Assembly: GCA_046050465.1 (NCBI GenBank)
Contig: JBJOPS010000011.1
Coordinates: forward strand, 36,672-100,671
Direction: 5' to 3'
Source of the DNA: Egaibacter sp046050465
GTDB taxonomy: Bacteria; Pseudomonadota; Gammaproteobacteria; Burkholderiales; Burkholderiaceae_C
DNA: 64,000 bases
Translations under genes and position numbers: made by a program
In this document: one piece after another, positions 7,847-17,537 of the stretch
How the letters are laid out: the number at the start of each line of letters is the position of its first letter
Numbering within the stretch: the stretch's first letter is position 1
Notes under the pieces: generated by a model
The model's database searches: none
Seen by the model: only the letters and a program-made list of their open reading frames with translations
What the model was told of the DNA's origin: nothing

Positions 7847-8548
7847 TCAGGCAGCCACCCGCCAGATTGTCTTGCCGCCGCTGGCTTTGTCCAGTTGGGT
7901 CAGCACGTCGTCATGGGCGGCCACTTCGCTCTCATTGGCAACCAATACAGGCAGGTCAAACCGGCTGAAATCCACCCGGCTGGCGGCGCCCACTGCCTGT
8001 TCGTGGTTGTCCGAATCCATCAGAAGGGCGTCCTGCCCTCGTGTCATGTTGATGTACACATCGGCCAGCAACTCGGCATCCAGCAAGGCACCGTGCAGTG
8101 TGCGGCCAGAATTGTCCACACCCAGGCGGTCGCACAGGGCGTCCAGCCCATTGCGCTTGCCGGGGTACATCTCCTTGGCCATCACCAGCGTATCGGTCAC
8201 GCTGGCCACAAACTGCCTGAAGTTGTCACGCCCCGCCAGCGAGAGTTCCTTGTTCAGAAACCCGACGTCAAACGCTGCGTTGTGAATGATGATTTCAGCG
8301 CCGCCCAGATAGGCCAGCAATTCGTCGGCCACGGCGTCAAATTTCGGTTTGTCGCGCAGAAACTCGGTGGTAATGCCATGCACCTTCAGCGCCTCTTCAT
8401 GGCTGTCGCGCCCCGGATTCAGGTAGAAATGCAGGTTGTTGCCAGTGAGCTTGCGGTTGACCAGCTCGACGCAGCCGATCTCGATGATGCGGTCACCCTG
8501 ATCAGGGGAGAGGCCGGTGGTTTCGGTGTCCAGAAAAATTTGACGCAT
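7847..8548 (-). CDS. dnaQ: DNA polymerase III subunit epsilon (3'-5' proofreading exonuclease)
   Basis: 233 residues. DEDDh exonuclease motifs: ExoI DTETTGLSPDQGDRIIEIGCVE (Asp7, Glu9), ExoII HNAAFDVGFLN, ExoIII HGALLDAELLADVY with the catalytic His-Asp. The C-terminal tail is the alpha-subunit-binding part. It provides replication proofreading in the Pol III core. It lies 17 bp after fdx at the end of the isc operon and directly before tRNA-Val, so it may be co-transcribed with the isc genes. It is not paired with rnhA as in enterics. Confidence 0.95.
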   Translation of the reverse strand: MRQIFLDTETTGLSPDQGDRIIEIGCVELVNRKLTGNNLHFYLNPGRDSHEEALKVHGITTEFLRDKPKFDAVADELLAYLGGAEIIIHNAAFDVGFLNKELSLAGRDNFRQFVASVTDTLVMAKEMYPGKRNGLDALCDRLGVDNSGRTLHGALLDAELLADVYINMTRGQDALLMDSDNHEQAVGAASRVDFSRFDLPVLVANESEVAAHDDVLTQLDKASGGKTIWRVAA

Positions 8549-8565
8549 GGCAATCTGCTGAAGGG

Positions 8566-8904
8566 CTAATGATTTTCTTTGGCGTGGTTGATGGAGTATT
8601 TGGGGATTTCCACCGTCACATTTTGCTGCGCCAGAAAAGCCTGGCAGCTCAGGCGTGAATTCGGCTCCAGACCCCAGGCGCGATCCAGCAGGTCTTCTTC
8701 ATTCTCATCCAGCTCGTTGAGCGAAGCAAAACCTTCGCGCACGATCACGTGGCAGGTGGTGCAGGCGCAACTCATGTCACAGGCGTGCTCGATGTTGATG
8801 TGGTTGTCCAGCAATGCCTCACAGATGGAGGTACCCGCTGGCGCCGACACCTCGGCACCTTGAGGGCAATACTCCGGGTGCGGCAGGATCTTGATGATGG
8901 GCAT
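8566..8904 (-). CDS. fdx: ISC-system [2Fe-2S] ferredoxin
   Basis: 112 residues. Cluster ligands are in CDMSCACTTCHVIV (CX5CX2C pattern) with the distal Cys in RLSCQAF, typical of adrenodoxin-type Isc ferredoxin. Conserved EHACDMSCACTTCH and DLLDRAWGLEPNSRLSCQ support the assignment over other ferredoxins. It supplies electrons for cluster assembly on IscU. It follows hscA by 24 bp as the last dedicated isc gene; no iscX is seen after it. Confidence 0.95.
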   Translation of the reverse strand: MPIIKILPHPEYCPQGAEVSAPAGTSICEALLDNHINIEHACDMSCACTTCHVIVREGFASLNELDENEEDLLDRAWGLEPNSRLSCQAFLAQQNVTVEIPKYSINHAKENH

Positions 8905-8928
8905 GTTGGTTTCTCTGTCTGAAAGAGC

Positions 8929-10794
8929 TCAGACGGTTGCTATGTTTTTTCCAGCCAGCGCTTGCTGGATACCCTTGTTCATCCGCATCGCTGCAAAGCC
9001 TTCGGTGCCATTGGCCAGTGCTTTGGTGGCAGCTTCGACCGCCGCCGCATCGTCACTGGCACGTGCGTCGATGAGGGCCTGTATCAGCGCCTCAATCCCC
9101 TTGCGCTCTGGCGGAGAAAGCAGGTCTCCATCGGCGTCCAGTGCACTTCGAGTGGCCAGCACCATACGGTCAGCGTCCACCCGTGCTTCCACCAGCGCAC
9201 GGGCGCGCATGTCGTCCTGAGCCGTGGCAAAACTCTCCTGCAACATTCTGGCGATCTGGTCATCACCCAGTCCATAGGACGGTTTGACGTCAATCCGGGC
9301 CTCCACCCCGCTCACCTGCTCTTTGGCTGCAACACTCAGCAGGCCATCGGCATCGACGGTGAAGGTCACGCGAATGCGTGCGGCGCCAGCTGCCATCGGC
9401 GGAATGCCGCGCAGCTCAAACCGCGCCAGGCTGCGGCAATCGGCCACCAGATCTCGCTCGCCCTGCACCACATGCAAGGCCAGGGCCGTCTGACCATCCT
9501 GGTAGGTGGTGAAGTCCTGCGCCATGGCGGTAGGAATAGTCTGGTTGCGCGGCACAATGCGCTCCACCAGGCCACCCATGGTTTCGATGCCCAGCGACAG
9601 CGGAATGACGTCCAGCAGCAGCAAATTACCCGCGGCATTGTTGCCTGCCAGCTGGTTGGCCTGAATGGCGGCGCCCAGCGCCACCACTTCGTCAGGGTTG
9701 AGGTTGGTCAAGGGCTCACGCCCAAACAATTGCGCCACGGCCTCGCGGATCTGCGGCATGCGTGTGGAGCCGCCCACCATGACCACGCCCTGGACTTCAT
9801 CCGCCGTCAGCTGGGCGTCGCGCAGAGCCTTGCGGGCCGCCTGAACCGTGCGCAGTGTCAACCCGGACGTCAGCGCCTCAAACTGGGCATTTGTAACGTC
9901 AAATACGACCTCAGCCCCCGCCACCATTGCGCGAAACGCTATCATTTCAGAAGCAGACAGTGCTTCCTTGCAGGCGCGGGCAGCCACCTTGACCGATGCC
10001 TTGTCCTGCGCACTGAGGGCCAGTGCACCGGCCTGAGCCACTGCCCAGTCGGCCAGCGCCTGGTCGTAATCGTCACCACCGAGGGCCGAGTCGCCACCAG
10101 TGGCAATCACTTCAAACACACCCTGCGTCAGCCGCAGGATCGAGATGTCAAAGGTACCGCCGCCCAGGTCATAAATGGCGTAAACGCCCTCACTGGCGTT
10201 GTCCAGCCCATAGGCGATGGCGGCGGCGGTGGGTTCGTTGATCAGGCGCAGCACGTTGATGCCCGCCAGTTTGGCCGCGTCTTTGGTGGCTTGCCGTTGG
10301 GCATCATCAAAGTAGGCGGGCACCGTGATCACGGCACCAAACAGGTCATCGTTGAAGGTGTCCTCCGCCCGGTAGCGCAGTGTGGCCAGAATCTCGGCGC
10401 TGACCTCGACGGGCGACTTTTCACCCGCGATGGTCTGCAGCCCCAACATGCCGGAGCCATTACCAGCATCAACAAAGCGATAGGGCAGCTTCTCGCGGTC
10501 TTTCACGTCATTCAGGCCGCGGCCCATGAACCGTTTGACCGAGACAATCGTGTTCTCCGGGTCTTGCGCCACCACGGCTCGGGCATCCCACCCAATCTGG
10601 CGGCCACCATCACCCAGGTAACGCACCACAGACGGCAGCAACACGCGGCCCTGATCGTCCGGCAGGCACTCGGCTACGCCATGACGCACGGCCGCCACCA
10701 GTGAATGGGTGGTACCCAGATCGATACCCACCGCAACCCGTCGTTCATGCGGGTTCGGGCTTTGACCGGGTTCAGATATTTGAAGAAGCGCCAT
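8929..10794 (-). CDS. hscA: Fe-S protein assembly Hsp70 chaperone HscA
   Basis: 621 residues with Hsp70 architecture. The ATPase domain has GIDLGTTHSLVA, the phosphate motif IYDLGGGTFDISIL and VVMVGGSTRMPQIREAV; a substrate-binding domain and helical lid follow. It acts with HscB to release clusters from IscU (LPPVK motif). The size and the adjacent hscB/fdx separate it from DnaK. The start is the ATG at 10794, 5 bp after hscB. Confidence 0.95.
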   Translation of the reverse strand: MALLQISEPGQSPNPHERRVAVGIDLGTTHSLVAAVRHGVAECLPDDQGRVLLPSVVRYLGDGGRQIGWDARAVVAQDPENTIVSVKRFMGRGLNDVKDREKLPYRFVDAGNGSGMLGLQTIAGEKSPVEVSAEILATLRYRAEDTFNDDLFGAVITVPAYFDDAQRQATKDAAKLAGINVLRLINEPTAAAIAYGLDNASEGVYAIYDLGGGTFDISILRLTQGVFEVIATGGDSALGGDDYDQALADWAVAQAGALALSAQDKASVKVAARACKEALSASEMIAFRAMVAGAEVVFDVTNAQFEALTSGLTLRTVQAARKALRDAQLTADEVQGVVMVGGSTRMPQIREAVAQLFGREPLTNLNPDEVVALGAAIQANQLAGNNAAGNLLLLDVIPLSLGIETMGGLVERIVPRNQTIPTAMAQDFTTYQDGQTALALHVVQGERDLVADCRSLARFELRGIPPMAAGAARIRVTFTVDADGLLSVAAKEQVSGVEARIDVKPSYGLGDDQIARMLQESFATAQDDMRARALVEARVDADRMVLATRSALDADGDLLSPPERKGIEALIQALIDARASDDAAAVEAATKALANGTEGFAAMRMNKGIQQALAGKNIATV

Positions 10795-10799
10795 GTTCT

Positions 10800-11333
10800 C
10801 TATTGTCCCTTGCCGGCCAGTTCCATTTCATCGATGCGGTCTTGCAGGTCTCTGGCGAATTTGTCGATGAACATCATCGCCCGCACCTGGGCCACGGCCT
10901 GCGGATAATCATGCTGGACATCCAGCAAATGCTCACATTGTTGTAGCGCCTCACGCTTGGCAGACGAGGCCTGGGCGCTGATTTCATTCAAATCATCAAC
11001 ACTTTTTGCATCATCCAGCGCCTCCCGCCAGACCATCTGTTGCATCAAGAATGCCGATGGCATGGCCGTGTTGTTTTCGGCGTTGACCGGGGCGCCATGG
11101 CGCTCGCACAGGTAGGTGGCGCGTTTCAGGGGGTCTTTGAGCCGCTGATAGGCCTCGTTGATACGGACCGACCACTGCATGGCCAGGCGTTGCGCAGTGG
11201 CGCCCTGCGCCATGAATTTGTCAGGATGGGCCTCACCTTGCAGGTCTTTCCAGCGGGCGTCCAGCACCGCCCTGTCCTGTGCAAATTGCTCAGGAACGGC
11301 AAACAGTTCGAAATCGCTGGATTGGAGATTCAC
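10800..11333 (-). CDS. hscB: Fe-S assembly J-domain co-chaperone HscB
   Basis: 177 residues. The N-terminal J domain carries HPD (EAHPDKFMAQGATAQRLAMQWSVR) and AYQRLKDPLKRATYLCERHG, the HscB-specific helix. The C-terminal three-helix bundle binds IscU. The 5' end overlaps iscA by 4 bp (ATGA-type), indicating translational coupling. Confidence 0.95.
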   Translation of the reverse strand: MNLQSSDFELFAVPEQFAQDRAVLDARWKDLQGEAHPDKFMAQGATAQRLAMQWSVRINEAYQRLKDPLKRATYLCERHGAPVNAENNTAMPSAFLMQQMVWREALDDAKSVDDLNEISAQASSAKREALQQCEHLLDVQHDYPQAVAQVRAMMFIDKFARDLQDRIDEMELAGKGQ

Positions 11334-11653
11334 ACGCGGAACGACTCACCGCATCCGCACTTGTCCCGCTCATTCGGATTGTTGAACCTGAAACCTTCGT
11401 TCAGGCCTTCGCGAACAAAATCAAGCTGCGTGCCGTCGAGATAAGCCAGGCTCTTGGGGTCCACCACCAGTTTGACACCGTGTCCTTCAAACAGGGCGTC
11501 TTCGGCCGCGAACTCATCCACATATTCAATCGTGTACGCGAGCCCCGAGCAGCCGGTGGTCTTGACACCCAGGCGCACGCCCACCCCTTTGCCACGTTTG
11601 GCAAGGTAGCGGTTCACGTGCCGGGCGGCAGCTTCAGTCAGAGAAACGGACAT
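11330..11653 (-). CDS. iscA: A-type Fe-S carrier IscA
   Basis: 107 residues. The three conserved cysteines of A-type scaffolds appear as TGCSGLAYTIEYVDE and KCGCGESF near the C terminus. N-terminal MSVSLTEAAARHVNRYL fits IscA. It delivers iron or clusters to targets. It lies 1 bp downstream of iscU and overlaps hscB. Confidence 0.95.
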   Translation of the reverse strand: MSVSLTEAAARHVNRYLAKRGKGVGVRLGVKTTGCSGLAYTIEYVDEFAAEDALFEGHGVKLVVDPKSLAYLDGTQLDFVREGLNEGFRFNNPNERDKCGCGESFRV

Positions 11654-11654
11654 G

Positions 11655-12053
11655 TCAGTGGGTCTGGGGAGCCAGGTGCTTTTTCTTGTAGTCGTCCACC
11701 GCCGCCTTGATCGCGTCTTCAGCCAGGATGGAGCAGTGAATTTTGACCGGTGGCAAAGCCAGCTCTTCGGCGATTTGGCTGTTTTTCAGCGCCGCCGCTT
11801 CATCCAGCGTCTTGCCCTTGACCCATTCGGTCACGAGTGAGCTGGACGCAATGGCCGAGCCGCAGCCGTAGGTCTTGAAGCGCGCGTCTTCAATCACGCC
11901 AGTCACCGGGTTGACCTTGATTTGCAGCTTCATCACGTCGCCACAAGCCGGTGCACCGACCATGCCGGTGCCCACGGTGTCGTCGCCTTTTTCAAAGCTG
12001 CCGACGTTGCGGGGGTTTTCGTAGTGATCAACGACTTTTTCTGAATATGCCAT
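11655..12053 (-). CDS. iscU: Fe-S cluster scaffold IscU
   Basis: 132 residues from the ATG at 12053 (MAYSEKVVDHYENPRNVGSF), preceded by an AAGGAAAC ribosome binding site; the in-frame ATG 36 bp upstream has no support. Ligand motifs GAPACGDVMKLQI, YGCGSAIASSS and KIHCSILAEDAI (three Cys) plus LPPVK, the HscA recognition motif, are all present. The C-terminal tail is unusually Lys/His-rich (DDYKKKHLAPQTH). Confidence 0.96.
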   Translation of the reverse strand: MAYSEKVVDHYENPRNVGSFEKGDDTVGTGMVGAPACGDVMKLQIKVNPVTGVIEDARFKTYGCGSAIASSSLVTEWVKGKTLDEAAALKNSQIAEELALPPVKIHCSILAEDAIKAAVDDYKKKHLAPQTH

Positions 12054-12089
12054 TTTGTTTCCTTTCTTCATTTCAGGAATGCCACACAA

Positions 12090-12155
12090 CCGGCTTTGCC
12101 GGCTGCTGGCGCCCCCTAGAGGGGAAGCGGTGCTAGCCGCCCAGGGGAGGCCTCT
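12090..12155 (-). repeat. Hairpin-rich element between iscS and iscU
   Basis: On the minus strand this gap contains CCCCTCTAGGGG (a 12-bp near-palindrome) and CCGGCAAAGCCGG (5-bp stem, 3-nt loop), plus GGGCGGCTAGC/GCTAGCCGCCC symmetry. Sequences of this style are frequent between Comamonadaceae genes in my recollection; only one copy is seen here. Located inside the isc mRNA, it could set the relative abundance of iscS and iscU messages. Confidence 0.5.
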
Positions 12156-13376
12156 TCAATGCGCTGCCCACTGGATGGTGGAGATATCGATGCCATCTTT
12201 GTACATCTCCCACAGCGGGCTCAGGTCACGCAGCTTGGCCACATTGAGCTTGATGGTCTCAACCGCGTAGTCAATGTCGGCTTCGGTGGTCCAGCGGCCA
12301 ATGGTCATGCGCAGGCTGCTGTGGGCCAGCTCGTCGCTGCGGCCAAGGGCACGCAGCACATAGCTGGGCTCCAGGCTGGCGGAGGTGCAAGCCGAGCCAC
12401 TGGACACGGCCAGGCCCTTGATGCCCATGATCAGTGACTCGCCTTCCACGTAGTTAAAGCTCACGTTCAGGTTGTGCGGCACACGTTTGTCCACGTGCCC
12501 GTTGACGAACACCTGCTCCACGTCTTTCAGGCCGGCCAGCATGCGGTCATGCAATGCCTTGATACGAATGTTTTCCACACCCATTTCTTCTTTGGCGATG
12601 CGGTAGGCCTCACCCATGCCCACAATCTGGTGCGTGGGCAGTGTGCCGCTGCGCATGCCGCGCTCATGTCCACCGCCGTGCATTTGCGCTTCGATGCGTA
12701 TGCGTGGCTTGCGGCGCACAAACAGGGCACCAATGCCCTTGGGGCCATAGGTTTTGTGCGAAGTCAGACTCATCAAATCGACCGGCAGCGTGCTCATGTC
12801 AATGTCAACCCGGCCCGTGGCCTGTGCGGCATCCACATGGAAGATCACGCCTTTTTCGCGGCAGATGTTTCCGATGGCGGTGATGTCCTGAATCACGCCA
12901 ATTTCGTTATTCACAAACATGACGCTGGCCAAAATGGTGTCGGAGCGAATGGCTGCCTTGAAGGCATCCAGATTGACCAGGCCGTCTTCCTGCACGTCCA
13001 GGTAAGTCACATCAAAGCCCTGGCGCTCCAGCTCACGGCAGGTGTCCAGCACAGCCTTGTGCTCCGTCTTCACGGTGATGATGTGCTTGCCCTTGGTCTT
13101 GTAGAAACCCGCTGCGCCCTTGAGCGCCAGGTTATTGGACTCCGTGGCACCGCTTGTCCAGACGATTTCGCGCGGGTCGGCGCCAATGAGTGCAGCCACC
13201 TGCTCGCGGGCTTTTTCAACGGCGGCTTCCGCCTCCCAGCCCCAGGCGTGGCTGCGCGAAGCCGGATTGCCAAAGTGCTGGCGCAGCCAGGGGATCATGG
13301 CGTCCACCACGCGCTCGTCGCACGGGTTGGTGGCGCTGTAATCCATGTAGATCGGGAAATGTGGGGTGGTATCCAT
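12156..13376 (-). CDS. iscS: Cysteine desulfurase IscS
   Basis: 406 residues from the ATG at 13376 (a GTG directly upstream would add one residue). PLP enzyme releasing sulfur from cysteine for clusters and tRNA thiolation. Visible: IYMDYSATNP, substrate/PLP motifs SGATESNNLALKG and HVDAAQATGRVDIDM, the PLP lysine in LMSLTSHKTYGPKGIGAL, and the persulfide cysteine loop SSGSACTSASLEPSYVLRALG. The normally conserved SATTPVD reads SATNPCD, a minor deviation. It is the second gene of the isc operon. Confidence 0.96.
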   Translation of the reverse strand: MDTTPHFPIYMDYSATNPCDERVVDAMIPWLRQHFGNPASRSHAWGWEAEAAVEKAREQVAALIGADPREIVWTSGATESNNLALKGAAGFYKTKGKHIITVKTEHKAVLDTCRELERQGFDVTYLDVQEDGLVNLDAFKAAIRSDTILASVMFVNNEIGVIQDITAIGNICREKGVIFHVDAAQATGRVDIDMSTLPVDLMSLTSHKTYGPKGIGALFVRRKPRIRIEAQMHGGGHERGMRSGTLPTHQIVGMGEAYRIAKEEMGVENIRIKALHDRMLAGLKDVEQVFVNGHVDKRVPHNLNVSFNYVEGESLIMGIKGLAVSSGSACTSASLEPSYVLRALGRSDELAHSSLRMTIGRWTTEADIDYAVETIKLNVAKLRDLSPLWEMYKDGIDISTIQWAAH

Positions 13377-13420
13377 CACTGCTCGCTAATCGGGTAACTC
13401 GGGCTCGCGGTCAACGAATC

Positions 13421-13957
13421 TCAAGACTTGAAAAACACATTGCCCAACGCAAAAACAGAGTTGGGCGCATTCACCCGAATCGGTTTGACACCCGGCATGG
13501 CGGAAATGGCACGCTTGACGCTGGGGCTATCTTTTACCTGCAAGCCTTTGGCCAGCTGGTCGTCCACCAGGTTTTGAAGCGTGACCGAATTCAGAAACTC
13601 CACCATGCGTTCATTGAGCGAGGCCCACAAGTCGTGGGTCATGCAACGGGCACCGTCACTCAGACAGTTTTCCTTGCCGCCGCATTGTGTGGCGTCGATC
13701 GGCTCGTCCACCGACACAATGATGTCGGTGATGGTGATGTCAGACGCCTTGCGGGCCAGTGTGTAGCCGCCGCCGGGCCCACGAGTGGACTCGACCAGCT
13801 CGTTGCGGCGCAGTTTGCCGAACAACTGCTCCAGATACGACAGCGAAATCTGCTGTCGCTGGCTGATCGCAGCCAGCGTAACCGGGCCACCGCCTTGGCG
13901 CAGGCCCAGATCAATCATGGCGGTAACCGCAAAACGGCCTTTGGTGGTGAGACGCAT
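13421..13957 (-). CDS. iscR: Fe-S cluster-responsive transcriptional repressor IscR
   Basis: 178 residues, Rrf2 family. The N-terminal winged helix MRLTTKGRFAVTAMIDL is near-identical to the E. coli IscR start. Cluster ligands Cys92, Cys98 and Cys105 (QCGGKENCLS, GARCMTHDLW) and a nearby His are present, one residue longer in spacing than E. coli. The C-terminal extension is about 20 residues longer than usual, ending NVFFKS. It heads the isc operon behind its own operator. Confidence 0.95.
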   Translation of the reverse strand: MRLTTKGRFAVTAMIDLGLRQGGGPVTLAAISQRQQISLSYLEQLFGKLRRNELVESTRGPGGGYTLARKASDITITDIIVSVDEPIDATQCGGKENCLSDGARCMTHDLWASLNERMVEFLNSVTLQNLVDDQLAKGLQVKDSPSVKRAISAMPGVKPIRVNAPNSVFALGNVFFKS

Positions 13958-14024
13958 GGCAAACTCCTTGTGGCTTGGGCTTGCCGAAGCCCTTGCCTTG
14001 ATGTTTTCTTTATCAACTGGCGCA

Positions 14025-14058
14025 AGTATACCTAGAAACCTAGTAAATTACTCGGGTA
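14025..14058 (-). promoter_or_regulatory. isc promoter with IscR-type operator
   Basis: A TATACT -10 hexamer (plus-strand 14025-14030, reading AGTATA) lies about 70 bp upstream of the iscR start. Immediately upstream, 14038-14057 (ACCTAGTAAATTACTCGGGT) is an imperfect palindrome of AGTAA/TTACT arms with CC/GGG flanks. This resembles the type 1 IscR box and covers the -35 position. Autorepression by holo-IscR is the expected outcome. Confidence 0.6.
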
Positions 14059-14099
14059 AATGGACTAATCAAATCACAAATGGACTGATTCAGACTGGC

Positions 14100-16250
<2,151 letters not shown>

Positions 16251-16274
16251 GTTGTCGATTTGCGTGATCGCCAA

Positions 16275-16304
16275 AACTGTATGAAAATCCAGTATAACCG
16301 TCAA
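16275..16304 (-). promoter_or_regulatory. uvrB promoter overlapped by a LexA (SOS) box
   Basis: 16275-16294 reads AACTGTATGAAAATCCAGTA, a CTG-N10-CAG SOS box with one perfect half. On the minus strand a -35 TTGACG (16299-16304) and a -10 TACAGT (16276-16281) are 17 bp apart. The box therefore covers the spacer and -10, ideal for LexA repression of uvrB. It also lies 35 bp upstream of the divergent TfoX-domain gene. Confidence 0.8.
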
Positions 16305-16328
16305 TGACTCATTCGACAGGAGTTGCCC

Positions 16329-16604
16329 ATGCCGCCTCGCCATTTTGAGGGCTCTCTCCAGCAATTGCCCAACCTGGGCCCGAAGTCCATCCAGATGCTG
16401 GCGTCTGCCGGTATTCACAGCCTGGGCCAGCTCCAGCGCCTGGGCTCGGTGGCTGCCTACGTGCGAGTCAAAAAAGTAGCACCTGCCGCCAGCCTCAACC
16501 TGTTGTGGGCGCTTGAAGGTGCGCTGACGGGGCTGCGCTGGCAGGACGTTGCGCGGGACCACCGCACCAGCCTGCTGATGGCGCTGGAGGTTGCCACGGC
16601 TTGA
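16329..16604 (+). CDS. TfoX/Sxy C-terminal domain protein
   Basis: 91 residues from the ATG at 16329 with AGGAG 7 nt upstream. The whole protein is one TfoX C-terminal (helix-hairpin-helix-like) domain: LPNLGPKSIQMLASAGI, VAAYVRVKKVAPAASLNLLWALEGALTG and RTSLLMALE. The N-terminal TfoX domain of the competence regulator Sxy is absent. Role unknown; stand-alone domains like this are known in proteobacteria. It shares its promoter region with the SOS-controlled uvrB. Confidence 0.8.
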   Translation: MPPRHFEGSLQQLPNLGPKSIQMLASAGIHSLGQLQRLGSVAAYVRVKKVAPAASLNLLWALEGALTGLRWQDVARDHRTSLLMALEVATA

Positions 16605-16758
16605 TGTGCTGGCACGCCGGGCAAGCGGCACGGGCCAGGCGACCCTGCTGCATGGGCCCTTCTTCGGGCTGCCTTGCGGTGCTCGGGTGGCAAGGCCCGG
16701 TTGGGGGAGAAGCCCAGAAAGGCGCTGTGCTAGAGTCGGGCACTTCAAGAACTGGCCC

Positions 16759-17418
16759 ATGCCTGCAACCTATTTCACTGCCGCCCAGGAAAAACAGCTT
16801 GCCACACTGGACCCCCGGTTGTGTGAATTTGCCAAGCGCGGTGTGATGCGCAGTTATCGTAAGAACACCATAATCATTACCGAGAATGATCCTGGCGATA
16901 CGATGTTTGTGCTGGTGCAGGGCAGCGTCAAGGTGTATGCGTCAGATGTGGATGGCCGTGAGCTAACCTACGGCATCATCACTGCTGGAAACTACTTTGG
17001 CGAAATGTCACTAGATGGCGGTCTGCGGTCTGCTTCGATTGTTTCACTGGAGCCCTGTGTTTGCGCGGTGATTGATCGTGCTGAAGTGTGTGCTCACCTG
17101 ATGGAAGATCCGAATTTCGCAATGTCATTAATCAAGGTGGTCATACGCCGTGCTCGCTCGGCGACAGAGTCGGCGCGCAGCATGGCTTTGCTCAATGTGT
17201 ATGGACGGGTGGTCGCTCTGCTTGAGCGCTATGCATGCCCTGCCGGTGCCAGTGTGCCGGTGTTGATTTTTCCGGTAACCCATCAGGATATTGCCAGTCG
17301 TGTCGGGGCATCGCGTGAAATGGTGAGCCGTTTGCTTAAAGATCTCGAAAAAGGCGGATATCTCAAAATGGGTGTCAAGCGCATCACTTTGCTGAAGAAG
17401 TTGCCAACACGCTGGTAA
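16759..17418 (+). CDS. Crp/Fnr-family transcriptional regulator
   Basis: 219 residues from the ATG at 16759 (MPATYFTAAQEKQLATLDP); the longer open frame upstream is not supported. The N-terminal cyclic-nucleotide-binding-fold domain (about 20-130) has GDTMFVLVQGSVKVYASD and GNYFGEMSLDGGLRSASI. The C-terminal Crp-type winged helix has THQDIASRVGASREMVSRLLKDLEKGGYL. The Fnr N-terminal cysteine cluster is lacking, so it is not an O2-sensing Fe-S Fnr. Whether it binds cAMP is unclear: the GEMSL..RSAS segment resembles the phosphate-binding cassette but differs from Crp. Confidence 0.85.
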   Translation: MPATYFTAAQEKQLATLDPRLCEFAKRGVMRSYRKNTIIITENDPGDTMFVLVQGSVKVYASDVDGRELTYGIITAGNYFGEMSLDGGLRSASIVSLEPCVCAVIDRAEVCAHLMEDPNFAMSLIKVVIRRARSATESARSMALLNVYGRVVALLERYACPAGASVPVLIFPVTHQDIASRVGASREMVSRLLKDLEKGGYLKMGVKRITLLKKLPTRW

Positions 17419-17537
17419 CTTGTTGCGGCGCGTCACATGCCATTCCACAATGTGCGAGCCCGTTGGGGTGACGCTGTACTTGTCCCTGCCAGTCGAACGG
17501 TGGCACTACTTCAAGTACCTGGGGCGAGTATCCGGTG

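Noticed and set aside
9945..9985. Possible half copy of the two-hairpin repeat in hscA (GCTATCATTTCAGAAGC)
   Set aside because: Only the first arm matches; the GC-rich arm and AAGGGCTAGAGGCC block are missing.
8962..10704. 580-codon open frame antisense to hscA
   Set aside because: Lies entirely opposite a certain gene; His/Gln/Arg-rich composition and no domain, an artefact of GC-biased third positions.
16251..16760. 170-codon N-terminal extension of uvrB
   Set aside because: Crosses the LexA box, the uvrB promoter and the oppositely oriented TfoX-domain gene; not homologous to UvrB.
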